Assembly (NCBI RefSeq): GCF_014648295.1
Contig: NZ_BMQV01000006.1
Coordinates: 62,001 to 126,000 of the forward strand
Length of the DNA: 64,000 nt
Source: Shewanella saliphila
GTDB lineage: Bacteria > Pseudomonadota > Gammaproteobacteria > Enterobacterales > Shewanellaceae
Direction of reading: 5' to 3'
Shown here: positions 16,069 to 26,278 of the stretch, in pieces
How positions within the stretch are numbered: position 1 is the stretch's first letter
Layout of the letters: each line of letters begins with the position of its first letter
Position numbers and translations under genes: made by a program
Notes under the pieces: model-generated
What the model was told of the DNA's origin: nothing
Database searches by the model: none
Seen by the model: only the letters and a program-made list of their open reading frames with translations

Positions 16069-17139
16069 TTACTTAATTATCTCTGCCACCCAAGCGCTTT
16101 TCTTGTTCCACCCCAACATCACTTTTTTGGCACACTCTGACATTAAAAGCAGCTTATTAGGTTCATTTAATAGAGACAACATAGTCGATTCTAGTTGTTG
16201 ATCTAATGCATCAGTTACTTTACCTAAATTTATGATTGCATTTAATTTAGCTAATTGTTCATTAGGTACAGATTGATTGTCCGCAATCGTCCAACAAAGG
16301 GCAGGCAAAGCTGCAGCGCAGCGCTCCCAGGACATTCCTCCACCGGCGCCTATCGCTAAGTCGGCCTGCTCCATAAGATGCGATATTCTCGAGGATTGAA
16401 CCTCGAGAGTCAGATAATTTGAATGTTGTCGGCATAATGTTTTAAGCCGTTCAATATAGGGATAGGAAGCCCCAACAACAACATCGACTCTATCTAATCG
16501 ATTACGAAGTGATTTTTGTGTTAGTACTTCGCAAACTTGACCCGTAACATCATCCTTATCAACACCACCGAAACACACAAACACCTTTTTTAGTTGTGTT
16601 CTTATTCGCGGATTAATTCCAGCAAACTCTTCTCTAAGGGGTATGTTCCAAGGCCCTAAAAATACGTTTCCATCTCCACAAGTTGGTTCGCGTTCATTCA
16701 ACGTGGGATCGATGAGTATTTGGCAATCATGAGGCCTATCTCTGAGCCCATCAATAACAACCAGGCTAGATTGTGTCTCAGAGACAAGCTTTTGTTCCCA
16801 AGCAGCACCTAAAGAGAAGTGATCGATAATTATCCAGTCAGGGTTAATACCTGCTCGCTTTAGTTCGCGTAAAGTTTCTACAGCATCTTGCTCTTCAGTA
16901 CACCCTAACCAATTGCTATGTGGATAATCGCCATGAGTTTGAGTGTATCTCTTTGGTTCAGGCAGCATTAATACGGTAAATTCTTCCAATGCCTTTGGTT
17001 GGTGACCATGATGGTATCGGCAACAGAAACTGACATTCACACCTGTTTTACTAAGTAATTTAGCAATGGTTAGGCAGCGCATTATATGACCACTACCTAT
17101 ATGATGTCCGCTATCAGTGCGGATTAAAACTTGTTTCAC
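16069..17139 (-). CDS. pseG: UDP-2,4-diacetamido-2,4,6-trideoxy-altropyranose hydrolase
   Basis: A 356-residue GT-B-fold hydrolase that removes UDP from the acylated altrose intermediate to give the free sugar used by PseI. It starts LIRTDSGHHIGSGHIMRC, the PseG signature loop with the catalytic-region His in GxGHxMR, and has WIIIDHFSLGAAWE, VVIDGLRDRPHDCQILIDP and the C-terminal AIGAGGGMSWERCAAALPAL nucleotide-binding stretch. It overlaps pseF by four bases (ATGA) and is followed after 28 bases by the PglD-like gene. Length fits the family. Confidence 0.93.
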   Translation of the reverse strand: MKQVLIRTDSGHHIGSGHIMRCLTIAKLLSKTGVNVSFCCRYHHGHQPKALEEFTVLMLPEPKRYTQTHGDYPHSNWLGCTEEQDAVETLRELKRAGINPDWIIIDHFSLGAAWEQKLVSETQSSLVVIDGLRDRPHDCQILIDPTLNEREPTCGDGNVFLGPWNIPLREEFAGINPRIRTQLKKVFVCFGGVDKDDVTGQVCEVLTQKSLRNRLDRVDVVVGASYPYIERLKTLCRQHSNYLTLEVQSSRISHLMEQADLAIGAGGGMSWERCAAALPALCWTIADNQSVPNEQLAKLNAIINLGKVTDALDQQLESTMLSLLNEPNKLLLMSECAKKVMLGWNKKSAWVAEIIK

Positions 17140-17822
17140 ATTCTTCCCGCAACAAATATACGTTCAGCAAAGACCCAATCTTCTTCAGTATCAATATCTT
17201 GAACCTGATAACGAGGGACTATATAGGGTGTTGCATGACTCGAATACATTATATCCCCTCGTAAAAAAGCCTCAGCTTTACCCCAATAGAACTGCCCAGC
17301 ATCATGATAAGCAGCGATGAGATCTTGTGAACGACTTTGTAAGTGCTCTGGACTAAACATTTCCACCTGACCAGAATCATCCATAAAAAGTGCTCTTTGA
17401 ATTGGCGAAGGGAAACTGGTTACGGTGAAACAGAAATCGCTACCAACATCGAGTAATTGCGCAAAACTTTGTCTTATTGCTTCAGCGGTTACAAATGGGG
17501 CTGTTGCATAAAGACAACATGCATAATCCACTTCGCCTAAATTATCATTTACCCAGTTGATAGTATGATTGACCACCACACGAGTTGTTGCCACATCACT
17601 AGATAGCTCTGTTGGTCTTACAAATGGGGTTTCTGCACCATAACTTCTCGCTATTTCTGCAATTTCTTGGCAGTCAGTTGACACAATGACATGATCGAAT
17701 AATTCAGACTCGATAGCAGCCTCAATAGACCTTGCAATAATAGGCTTGTCGCAAAAAGGGCGAATGTTTTTTCTGGGGATACGCTTACTGCCACCGCGAG
17801 CTGGAATGATTGCTATTTTCAA
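17136..17822 (-). CDS. pseF: Pseudaminic acid cytidylyltransferase
   Basis: A 228-residue enzyme that activates the nonulosonic acid with CTP to the CMP-sugar donor. It has the CMP-sialate-synthase nucleotide loop IAIIPARGGSKRIPRKNI at the N-terminus, VSTDCQEIAEIARSYGAETPF, RPTELSSD and the C-terminal DIDTEEDWVFAE, all typical of PseF/NeuA-like proteins. It overlaps pseC and pseG by four bases each, so expression is coupled. The CMP product would be the substrate of the Maf transferase at the left edge of the window. Confidence 0.94.
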   Translation of the reverse strand: MKIAIIPARGGSKRIPRKNIRPFCDKPIIARSIEAAIESELFDHVIVSTDCQEIAEIARSYGAETPFVRPTELSSDVATTRVVVNHTINWVNDNLGEVDYACCLYATAPFVTAEAIRQSFAQLLDVGSDFCFTVTSFPSPIQRALFMDDSGQVEMFSPEHLQSRSQDLIAAYHDAGQFYWGKAEAFLRGDIMYSSHATPYIVPRYQVQDIDTEEDWVFAERIFVAGRM

Positions 17823-18967
17823 CGGACTAACTCCTTAAGAGTGTCACAAATAAAATCTTGTTCTTCTGTCGTTAAATCAGGGAATAAAGGTAATGTGAGA
17901 CAAGATTGATAGTAAGTTTCAGCTGCTGGGAAATTGCCTTTCTTAAAACCTAACGCTTGATAATAAGGCTGTAAATGAATTGGAATATAATGCACATGCA
18001 CGCCGATCCCAGCGTCTCTCATTGCTTCAAAAATACGTTTTCTATTGCAGTGTTCGGGTAATTTCACAATCAATAAATGATAAGCACTCAAGCTATTATT
18101 CAGTGGCAAAATAACTTCTATCTCTGTCTCATTAAAGTGTTTTTGGTAACCGCTGGCAAGGAGGTTTCGCCTATTAACAAAAGAACTCAACTGATTAAGC
18201 TGACTACTCCCTAAAGCGGCTTGTAAATCAGTCATACGATAATTAAAGCCCAATGAGTGCTGTTCATAAAACCAAGCACCTTCATCAGTTTGATATAAAT
18301 CGACAGGTTTTTTGGTTATGCCATGACTACATGTCATCCTCATAGATTTAGCGAATTGAGGGTTATTGGTTGTAGCAACGCCGCCTTCGGCTGTGGTAAT
18401 AATCTTAACAGGATGAAAGCTAAAAATAGTGATGTCACTGAATTGGCAACTACCAATAGGAAAATTTAGATATTTTCCTCCTATTGCGTGTGCTGCATCT
18501 TCAATTACCTTAATACCATAGTGTTTAGCAAGTTGAGATATCTGTTTCATCTCACAGCTGTGTCCAGCCATGTGTACCGCAATTATTACTTTCGGTAAAG
18601 AATCATTTTTGGATGCTTTAGCAAGTTTTTCTTCCAGCGCTTTAGGGCACATGTTTGCGGTTAGTGGATCAATATCAACAAAATCAATTTTTGCCCCACA
18701 ATATAAAGCACAATTAGCTGAGGCCACAAAAGAAATAGGACTGGTCCATACTGTACTTTGCTTTGTGACTCCAAGTGCTAGGCAGGCGACATGCAACAAA
18801 GAGGTTGCGCTATTAGCTGCAATGGCGAACTTAGATTGGGTTAGTTGCGCAATATTACTTTCAAATCGCGGGACTTGAGGGCCTTGTGTTAAAAAATCAG
18901 ATTTAAGCACAGAAGTTACTGCTTCAATATCAGCTGTTGAAATGGATTGACGCCCATATGGAATCAT
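17819..18967 (-). CDS. pseC: UDP-4-amino-4,6-dideoxy-N-acetyl-altrosamine transaminase
   Basis: A 382-residue PLP enzyme of the DegT/DnrJ/EryC1 family that aminates C4 of the PseB product, with glutamate as donor. The PLP lysine is Lys188 in FSFHPVKIITTAEGG; VIEDAAHAIGG supplies the Asp that holds the pyridine ring; the N-terminus MIPYGRQSIS and LGFNYRMTDLQAALG are conserved in PseC. It starts two bases after pseB and overlaps pseF by four bases. Confidence 0.94.
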   Translation of the reverse strand: MIPYGRQSISTADIEAVTSVLKSDFLTQGPQVPRFESNIAQLTQSKFAIAANSATSLLHVACLALGVTKQSTVWTSPISFVASANCALYCGAKIDFVDIDPLTANMCPKALEEKLAKASKNDSLPKVIIAVHMAGHSCEMKQISQLAKHYGIKVIEDAAHAIGGKYLNFPIGSCQFSDITIFSFHPVKIITTAEGGVATTNNPQFAKSMRMTCSHGITKKPVDLYQTDEGAWFYEQHSLGFNYRMTDLQAALGSSQLNQLSSFVNRRNLLASGYQKHFNETEIEVILPLNNSLSAYHLLIVKLPEHCNRKRIFEAMRDAGIGVHVHYIPIHLQPYYQALGFKKGNFPAAETYYQSCLTLPLFPDLTTEEQDFICDTLKELVR

Positions 18968-18969
18968 GA

Positions 18970-20669
<1,700 letters not shown>

Positions 20670-21176
20670 ATGATATATCTCAACAATGAGGCTTTTGTGG
20701 AACATAGTTACATTTCATTCGAAAAGTATAAGCGTAAGTGGATTTTTAACCATAAAGATTTGCCTGTGTCAGATGATGACAAGGTATTGATTAAGCCGTT
20801 GGCTGATAAAAGTGCCATGGAAGTCTGGAATAAGTGGATAAGCAATAAAAGCAGCCGTGCTGAACAATTTGCTAAAGGTGATTGGCCAGCAAAGCAAGAT
20901 GCCTGGAGTGCAACCGAACACTGGCAGTCGGCGTGGGATTCAAATGATAACGCCTTGCCAGAAGCGATTGTTGAGCATATTCAATGGCCAGATGATGCGG
21001 TCGTTTATTTTTGCTATGAAAAATACCAAGTGATTGAAACTCGTTGGGACGTATTTGTACGTAACTGGAAGTGCTTTTTGTTTTTTGATGATGGTCCAAT
21101 TTTAATGGCACCTAAACACAAACAAGCACTGATGTTTGAGCAAAACGGCCAATATAAATTGGGTATGCGTGGCTAA
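20670..21176 (+). CDS. DUF2947-like hypothetical protein
   Basis: A 168-residue soluble protein rich in Trp and acidic residues (WNKWISNKSSRAEQF, DAWSATEHWQSAWDS, VETRWDVFVRNWKCFLFFDDGPIL), resembling the DUF2947 proteins found in Shewanella and Vibrio; the match is from memory. No signal or membrane segment is seen. The ATG at 20670 has no obvious ribosome site; a GTG at 20697 has AATGAGG five bases before it and is a real alternative start. It stands alone between the pse operon and the chalcone-isomerase-like gene. Function unknown. Confidence 0.65.
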   Translation: MIYLNNEAFVEHSYISFEKYKRKWIFNHKDLPVSDDDKVLIKPLADKSAMEVWNKWISNKSSRAEQFAKGDWPAKQDAWSATEHWQSAWDSNDNALPEAIVEHIQWPDDAVVYFCYEKYQVIETRWDVFVRNWKCFLFFDDGPILMAPKHKQALMFEQNGQYKLGMRG

Positions 21177-21256
21177 CAGATTTTTGCTGCTTGGCGCCTT
21201 TATGGCGCAGTTTCCTCCCACCTAACGCATAAAATACATAACGATAACGAGAATAT

Positions 21257-21817
21257 ATGAAACTTAATCAATTAATTGGGTTGGTTTTTGCCATGATGTT
21301 GCCGGTTGTTACACAGGCAAAAGTGGTTGCTGATGTCGATGTTGCTGAGCAAGCGACGTTTGCAGAACAAGCTTTAGTCCTTAATGGTGCAGGTGTGCGC
21401 AGTAAGTTTTTTATGGACTTATATGTCGGCAGTTTATATTTGCCAACAGCAGCAGATCAGTTAGACAGCGTGCTTGAACAACCTATTGCAGTGATTCAGT
21501 TAACCATTACGTCTGGGATGATCACCTCAGATAAAATGCGTAATGCGATAGAAGAGGGCTTTGACGCGGCAACAGATAACAATACTGGTTCGATTAAAAC
21601 GGATATTCAACACTTTACCCAATTATTTGCCGATGAAATTGTTGAGGGCGATCAATTTACTTTTGTGACTCAAAAAGGCAAGGGCGTGACCAGTATTAAA
21701 AATGATCAGGTTCAGGGCGAAATTACTGGAGAAGCTTTCCGTCAGGCGTTATTAAAGATTTGGTTAGGTGATAACCCAGCACAAAAAAGCTTAAAACAGG
21801 ATATGTTAGCGCAGTAA
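21257..21817 (+). CDS. Secreted chalcone-isomerase-like protein
   Basis: A 186-residue protein with a Sec signal peptide (LIGLVFAMMLPVVTQA, cut near residue 21). The mature part has the bacterial chalcone-isomerase-like pattern: LVLNGAGVRSKFFMDLYVGSLYLP, an IQLTITSGMITSDKMRNAIEEGF helix and FTFVTQKGKGVTSI. Bacterial members are periplasmic and generally lack flavonoid chemistry; their role is not established and the domain may bind fatty acids. It is followed directly by a CTAG-rich repeat and then converges on flgN. Confidence 0.82.
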   Translation: MKLNQLIGLVFAMMLPVVTQAKVVADVDVAEQATFAEQALVLNGAGVRSKFFMDLYVGSLYLPTAADQLDSVLEQPIAVIQLTITSGMITSDKMRNAIEEGFDAATDNNTGSIKTDIQHFTQLFADEIVEGDQFTFVTQKGKGVTSIKNDQVQGEITGEAFRQALLKIWLGDNPAQKSLKQDMLAQ

Positions 21818-21831
21818 ATCAACTGCTAGGT

Positions 21832-21922
21832 GCTAGGGCGGACTGCGTCCTGCTAGGTTCTAGCAGCGAAGCGTCTCTAGCAGCGAAGTGTTCTAGCAGC
21901 GCTCTAGCCGCGAAGCATTCTA
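21832..21922. repeat. CTAG-rich mosaic repeat, copy 1
   Basis: A 26-bp unit at 21832-21857 containing GGACTGCGTCC between CTAG ends, then about four units of TCTAGCAGCGAAGYG-type sequence to 21922. The 26-bp unit is the inverse of the two units at 43623-43682 with one or two base changes. The last CTAG supplies the stop codon of flgN. Confidence 0.75.
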
Positions 21923-22345
21923 GGCTGTAAAATCATTACCTAAAGTTGATATTGTTGAGGTTTTACCTTTGTCATTATAGGTAAGGCTGGTGGCATTTCG
22001 GCTCACTTGCAGTGCTTGAGACAAGCGGTTGATGGTCGCGATATTGTGTTCAATGAGGTTGGCGTTTTGCGCGTTGATGTCTTTGCACTCGGCTAATATT
22101 GCTTTAGCAGATGCCACTTTTTCGGCCAATTCTGGCTGCGTGGTTAGCTTGTCATGCTCAGGGTGTGCTGCGAGCTTTTCATCAGTGACTTTGAGCAAAC
22201 TCATGCGTTGCATTTTTTCTTTGGCAAGTTGCAGCAATTTGTCTGCATCTTGTTTTAGCAATGCACTTTTTTCGTCACTGATAAGTTGTTTTAGTTGAGT
22301 CAGCGTTTGATGCTGAGCATCAAGAAGCACAGTTAAATCGGTCAT
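21920..22345 (-). CDS. flgN: FlgN, export chaperone for FlgK and FlgL
   Basis: A 141-residue all-helical cytosolic protein: TVLLDAQHQTLTQLKQLISDEKSAL, LLQLAKEKMQRMSLL and NANLIEHNIATINRLSQALQ match the FlgN heptad pattern and length. It binds the C-termini of FlgK and FlgL and delivers them to the export gate. It follows flgM by 96 bases in the flgAMN order. Its TAG stop lies in the last unit of a CTAG repeat, so the extreme C-terminus may have been reshaped by repeat insertion. Confidence 0.85.
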   Translation of the reverse strand: MTDLTVLLDAQHQTLTQLKQLISDEKSALLKQDADKLLQLAKEKMQRMSLLKVTDEKLAAHPEHDKLTTQPELAEKVASAKAILAECKDINAQNANLIEHNIATINRLSQALQVSRNATSLTYNDKGKTSTISTLGNDFTA

Positions 22346-22441
22346 ATATTACTCTTTTATTTTCGTGAACAACACTTTCCTATGATGCAATTATGCACCT
22401 AAGAATTCGTTGAAAATACCATAAAGAGTAACGAGTGACTG

Positions 22442-22771
22442 CTACTCTTTATCGAATGATAAGCCGCTTAATTCAGCTTCAAAACTGGCAATGTTTGCTG
22501 CCAGCTTTTCTGGGTCAACTTTGTAGCGACCTTCTGAAATAGCTTGTTTAATCTCATCAACCTTTTTTTGATCTACTTCTGGCAATGCTGCCATTTTAGT
22601 TTGAGCACCTTGCAACTGTTGAGCTTGCGAAGTGATGCTAACAGAATCGCCTTTAACCGGTGCTGCAGACTTTTGCGATGCAGCGGTATCTGTTTGCGAA
22701 GTAGACTGCGTGTCACGTGCGGTGCGCATCTGTGTATTGGTCGCAGTATTGTGCTTAATATCAATTGCCAT
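22442..22771 (-). CDS. flgM: FlgM, anti-sigma-28 factor
   Basis: A 109-residue protein. The N-terminal half is disordered and polar (DIKHNTATNTQMRTARDTQSTSQ); the C-terminal half has VDQKKVDEIKQAISEGRYKVDPEKLAANIASFEAEL, the conserved FlgM segment that binds FliA. It holds FliA inactive until it is exported through the finished hook. It has its own well-matched sigma-28 promoter (22811-22837), giving feedback control. Confidence 0.93.
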   Translation of the reverse strand: MAIDIKHNTATNTQMRTARDTQSTSQTDTAASQKSAAPVKGDSVSITSQAQQLQGAQTKMAALPEVDQKKVDEIKQAISEGRYKVDPEKLAANIASFEAELSGLSFDKE

Positions 22772-22810
22772 GTGAGGCTCCAGCGTAATGAATCAGGTTT
22801 TCCTTACAGG

Positions 22811-22837
22811 CTATCGGCGCTCTAGGAAAAAACTTTA
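22811..22837 (-). promoter_or_regulatory. Sigma-28 (FliA) promoter of flgMN
   Basis: The minus strand reads TAAAGTTT, 11 bases, GCCGATAG: all eight -35 bases and seven of eight -10 bases of the FliA consensus TAAAGTTT-N11-GCCGATAA. Confidence 0.9.
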
Positions 22838-22844
22838 ATCTATT

Positions 22845-23552
22845 TTACATTCTTACTTCAACTTCGCCAACGGCAATTACTATCGCTTCTAATTGTTTGT
22901 TACTTTGACTGTTTTTTACACGGATTGATTCACCAACATTACCGTCACGTAACGCCTCACCTAAGGTTTTTATTTGTATGCTTTCGGTTTTTGCATAAAT
23001 TGAAATCATGTCGCCTTTACACACAAAGCACAGGTTATTGCCAATAAGCGGCGAATCCTTAGCGACTCTGCGCTTAACCCGCGAACCAATAAGCTCTTTT
23101 ACATCAGAAAAAAACTGACCCTTTAAACTGTATTGATCAACATACTCAATACTTAAATGTTGATAATCAATAATCTCATCCGGTGACAATAGCTCTGTCG
23201 CCACCACCACAGGGTATTGAATATTGACTCGTACAGATAAATACATTTGCCACGGATAATCGTAATCGGGTGTTTCACAGCCTATTTTGACGGTGTTATT
23301 TCGACTTATCTCCCTGTCGCTGGCTAATTCGACTGAAATAGGCGGATAGCAGCGTGGCGGAGTGAGGCGACCTTCGAGATTTTGAGGGGTAATGTCGACC
23401 TTAGCATTTGAGTCTACATCCATTTTTTTCTCAACGGTCTCTTTAGCTAACTGATAAATGGTCGATAATGAGGGAGCAACAGCTTCTTCGCGGGCAAATG
23501 CCGGCAAAGAAAGCGAGAGCGAGCACAAAAAACACAAAAAAAATACTTTCAT
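22845..23552 (-). CDS. flgA: FlgA, periplasmic P-ring assembly chaperone
   Basis: A 235-residue secreted protein. From ATG at 23552 it has a clean signal peptide (KVFFLCFLCSLSLSLPAFA, cut near residue 20); the open frame continues 39 codons upstream but that extension would bury the signal. The C-terminal SAF-type domain runs LLSPDEIIDYQHLSIEYVD, GSRVKRRVAKDSPLIGNNL, IYAKTESIQIKTLGEAL, and VIAVGEVEVRM. FlgA helps FlgI form the P ring. It heads the minus-strand flgAMN group and is divergent from cheV. Confidence 0.92.
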   Translation of the reverse strand: MKVFFLCFLCSLSLSLPAFAREEAVAPSLSTIYQLAKETVEKKMDVDSNAKVDITPQNLEGRLTPPRCYPPISVELASDREISRNNTVKIGCETPDYDYPWQMYLSVRVNIQYPVVVATELLSPDEIIDYQHLSIEYVDQYSLKGQFFSDVKELIGSRVKRRVAKDSPLIGNNLCFVCKGDMISIYAKTESIQIKTLGEALRDGNVGESIRVKNSQSNKQLEAIVIAVGEVEVRM

Positions 23553-23721
23553 AATGAAGATACTAGCTAGTTTTGCCAGAATACACCTATACTTTGAAAA
23601 ACCATAAATACGCAAATCATATTGGCGTATTGAAATGACAAAAAACGGGACGGTATAAGGGCTATTCATCAGTGTTACCCTCCGTCAATAAAGTACCGCA
23701 ATGTCTTGTTAAGTAATTTAA

Positions 23722-23737
23722 AGCAAGTTGTATGCCT
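23722..23737 (-). promoter_or_regulatory. Putative sigma-54 promoter of flgA
   Basis: The minus strand reads AGGCATACAACTTGCT with GG-N10-GC spacing and a perfect TTGCT half; only the first T of the -24 box differs. It is 170 bases before the flgA ATG. Confidence 0.6.
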
Positions 23738-23929
23738 ATTTTGATTGAGTTAGCGGATTGGTATTGACGTCCTGGCTGTGCATACAATGATTAACACGTG
23801 TTAGTTGCCAGTAAAATGTGTTACTAACGAAGTATCAATTATAATGAACCGCGATAATAAGCTAGGGTTTACTATAATTTTAATAACAAATTTTATCCTT
23901 AGGGTGACAGTTAACTACAAGGCCGCGAT

Positions 23930-24850
23930 ATGTCGAGCATTTTAGAATCAGTAAATAAACGTACCCAGCTTGTTGGGCAAAACAGATTAGAGTTACTGCT
24001 ATTTAGACTTAATGGCCGTCAACGCTTTGGCATTAACGTGTTTAAAGTAAAAGAAGTGTTGCAGTGCCCGCCATTAACAACCTTACCTAGGCTAAACCCA
24101 TTTGTTAAAGGGGTTGCTCACATTCGTGGTGCGACTATTTCTGTGATTGATTTAAGTGCAGCAACAGGCGGTCGTCCGTTAACCTCTACCGAAAATTGCT
24201 TTATCATTATTTCTGAATATAACCGAAGCGTACAAGGCTTTTTGGTGAGTTCTGTAGAGCGAATTATCAACATGAATTGGTCGGCGATTATGCCGCCACC
24301 TCAGGGCGCGGGTCGTTATTCATACTTAACCGCAGTGACTGAAATTGAAGGCGAGTTAGTTGAGATTTTAGATGTTGAGAAAATTCTTGATGAGATTTCT
24401 CCTGTAAAAACGGCCATCAGTAAAGAAGTCAATGAAACACTGACTATCGACAGAGAGCAGCATTATCATATTATGGTTATCGACGACTCAGCTGTTGCGC
24501 GTAAACAGATTATTCGATCGTTAGAATCATTGAACTTACAAATTGATACCGCCAAAGATGGTAAAGAAGCGTTAGATAAGCTTAAGAGTATTGCTAGCGA
24601 AATGGATGACGTGTCGCACGAGATCCCGTTAATTATTTCTGATATCGAAATGCCAGAAATGGACGGTTATACCTTAACCGCTGAAATCCGTGACGATCCT
24701 AAATTAAAAAATATCAAAGTGGTACTGCACACATCACTCAGTGGTGTATTTAACCAGGCAATGGTTCAAAAAGTAGGCGCCAACGATTTTATCGCTAAAT
24801 TCAATCCAGATGAATTAGCGGCAGCGGTAAATAAACATTTGAGTTTATAA
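23930..24850 (+). CDS. cheV: CheV, CheW-receiver chemotaxis coupling protein
   Basis: A 306-residue protein with two domains. Residues about 20-160 are CheW-like (LLFRLNGRQRFGINVFKVKEVLQCP, KGVAHIRGATISVIDLS), and residues 178-306 are a receiver domain with IDDSAVARKQI and phospho-acceptor Asp238 in LIISDIEMPEMDGY. It couples receptors to CheA and is thought to allow adaptation by phosphorylation. AAGG seven bases before the ATG supports the start. It is followed by cheR, just ahead of the flgB operon, as in Vibrio and Pseudomonas. Confidence 0.93.
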   Translation: MSSILESVNKRTQLVGQNRLELLLFRLNGRQRFGINVFKVKEVLQCPPLTTLPRLNPFVKGVAHIRGATISVIDLSAATGGRPLTSTENCFIIISEYNRSVQGFLVSSVERIINMNWSAIMPPPQGAGRYSYLTAVTEIEGELVEILDVEKILDEISPVKTAISKEVNETLTIDREQHYHIMVIDDSAVARKQIIRSLESLNLQIDTAKDGKEALDKLKSIASEMDDVSHEIPLIISDIEMPEMDGYTLTAEIRDDPKLKNIKVVLHTSLSGVFNQAMVQKVGANDFIAKFNPDELAAAVNKHLSL

Positions 24851-24906
24851 TGACAATAGTTTGAGTTGTTAAGCGTATAAAAGCTTACTTATTTTAGGAT
24901 GATAAT

Positions 24907-25740
24907 GTGACAGATAAATCACTTGCTGAAGCAGAGTACAATCAATTTAGGCTGTTTTTAGAACAGCATAGCGGTATTGTGTTAGGCGAGAATAAACAAT
25001 ATTTAGTACGTAGTCGTTTGGCTCCTTTGATGGGTAAGCATAACTTACCGTCTTTATCAGAGGTGGTTAAAAAGTCGATGAAGCCGACTGAGCGTCAATT
25101 ACGTGCCGAAGTTATTGATGCGATGACCACCAATGAGACTTTATGGTTTCGCGACCGTTATCCTTTTGAGTTATTACACAACACACTATTACCTGAATAC
25201 AGCAAGCTCGGCCGACCATTAAAGATTTGGTCTGCTGCCTGTTCATCAGGGCAAGAGCCTTATTCGTTGGCCATGACGGTTTTAGAGTATCAACAACGTA
25301 AGCCTGGCGCATTAGGTGGCGGGGCATCGATTCAAGCTACCGATTTATCACCATCGATGCTCGAACGCTGTAAAAATGCGGAATACGACAGCTTAGCGTT
25401 AGCGCGTGGTTTGTCTGATGAGCGCAAGCGTCAGTTTTTTGATGCTTTACCGTCAGGCAACATGAAAGTAAAAGATAATGTGAAGCGTTTAGTTAATTTT
25501 AGAGCGCACAATCTCCTTGAAAGTTATAGCTTATTAGGTAAATACGACATTATTTTTTGCCGCAATGTATTGATTTACTTTGCCCCAGAGGCAAAAGCAA
25601 AAATTTTGCGGCAATTTGCTGCCGCGCTTAACCCTAAAGGGATTTTATTTTTAGGTGCGTCAGAATCTATTGCCGGTTTAACCGAAGAATTTAACATGGT
25701 CCGTTGTAATCCTGGGATTTATTATCAGAAAAAAGTTTAG
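24907..25740 (+). CDS. cheR: CheR, chemoreceptor glutamate methyltransferase
   Basis: A 277-residue SAM-dependent methyltransferase. The helical N-terminal domain (FLEQHSGIVLGENKQYLVRSRL) is followed by MTTNETLWFRDRYPF and the SAM site IWSAACSSGQEPYSLAM, then DIIFCRNVLIYF, all conserved in CheR. It starts with GTG at 24907, with AGGATGAT upstream; the overlapping ATG one frame over runs into a stop. No C-terminal NWETF-binding extension is seen. It is followed by a terminator. Confidence 0.94.
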   Translation: MTDKSLAEAEYNQFRLFLEQHSGIVLGENKQYLVRSRLAPLMGKHNLPSLSEVVKKSMKPTERQLRAEVIDAMTTNETLWFRDRYPFELLHNTLLPEYSKLGRPLKIWSAACSSGQEPYSLAMTVLEYQQRKPGALGGGASIQATDLSPSMLERCKNAEYDSLALARGLSDERKRQFFDALPSGNMKVKDNVKRLVNFRAHNLLESYSLLGKYDIIFCRNVLIYFAPEAKAKILRQFAAALNPKGILFLGASESIAGLTEEFNMVRCNPGIYYQKKV

Positions 25741-25766
25741 CTAAATTAATACTTTATAATTTATAC

Positions 25767-25798
25767 CATGCCGGCGTTCGTCGGCATGTTCGTTTTTA
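25767..25798 (+). terminator. Terminator after cheR
   Basis: CATGCCG (25767-25773), eight-base loop, CGGCATG (25782-25788), then TTCGTTTTT. Confidence 0.8.
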
Positions 25799-25826
25799 AT
25801 ATCGTTTGCTCTAATATTTTGATTGT

Positions 25827-25842
25827 TGGCATAACCTTTGCT
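25827..25842 (+). promoter_or_regulatory. Sigma-54 promoter of flgBCDE
   Basis: TGGCATAACCTTTGCT fits the consensus TGGCAYR-N4-TTGCT with correct spacing, 35 bases before the flgB ATG. Confidence 0.85.
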
Positions 25843-25877
25843 TTAATTCTAATCAGTTAGCTGACGGAGGCAATTTT

Positions 25878-26276
25878 ATGGCGATTAATTTCGATAATGC
25901 ATTAGGTGTTCACCAATATTCTTTGGGCGTGCGTGCGCAAAGAGCAGAAGTGATTTCAAGTAATATCGCCAATGCCAATACTCCTCACTATAAAGCGCGA
26001 GACGTCGACTTTGCATCAGCTATGCAAGCTGCCACGTCGCAGCAAAAAGGCTTAAGTATGAGCCAAACCACAGAAAAACACTTTGATTTAACGTCATTAA
26101 CGCAGCAGCACGTGCAATATCGCGTGCCTAATCAAGCTGACACGGGCGATGGCAACACAGTTGATACGCAAAAAGAACAGACTGCATTTATGCAAAATGC
26201 ACTCGAATATCAAATGTCACTGGGTTTTCTTGAAAGTAAATTTAGTGGCATGCGTAAAGCATTGCGAGGTGATTAA
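25878..26276 (+). CDS. flgB: FlgB, proximal rod protein
   Basis: A 132-residue rod subunit of normal length. The N-terminal helix contains RAQRAEVISSNIANANTPHYKARD, the flagellar rod/hook signature, and the C-terminal helix QTAFMQNALEYQMSLGFLESKF packs with it. It sits at the base of the rod next to FliE. GGAGG seven bases before the ATG; flgC begins two bases after the stop. First gene of the flgBCDE operon. Confidence 0.95.
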   Translation: MAINFDNALGVHQYSLGVRAQRAEVISSNIANANTPHYKARDVDFASAMQAATSQQKGLSMSQTTEKHFDLTSLTQQHVQYRVPNQADTGDGNTVDTQKEQTAFMQNALEYQMSLGFLESKFSGMRKALRGD

Positions 26277-26278
26277 TT

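Noticed and set aside
23553-23669. 39-residue N-terminal extension of FlgA
   Set aside because: It would bury the signal peptide that starts at 23552; no ribosome site supports the earlier start.
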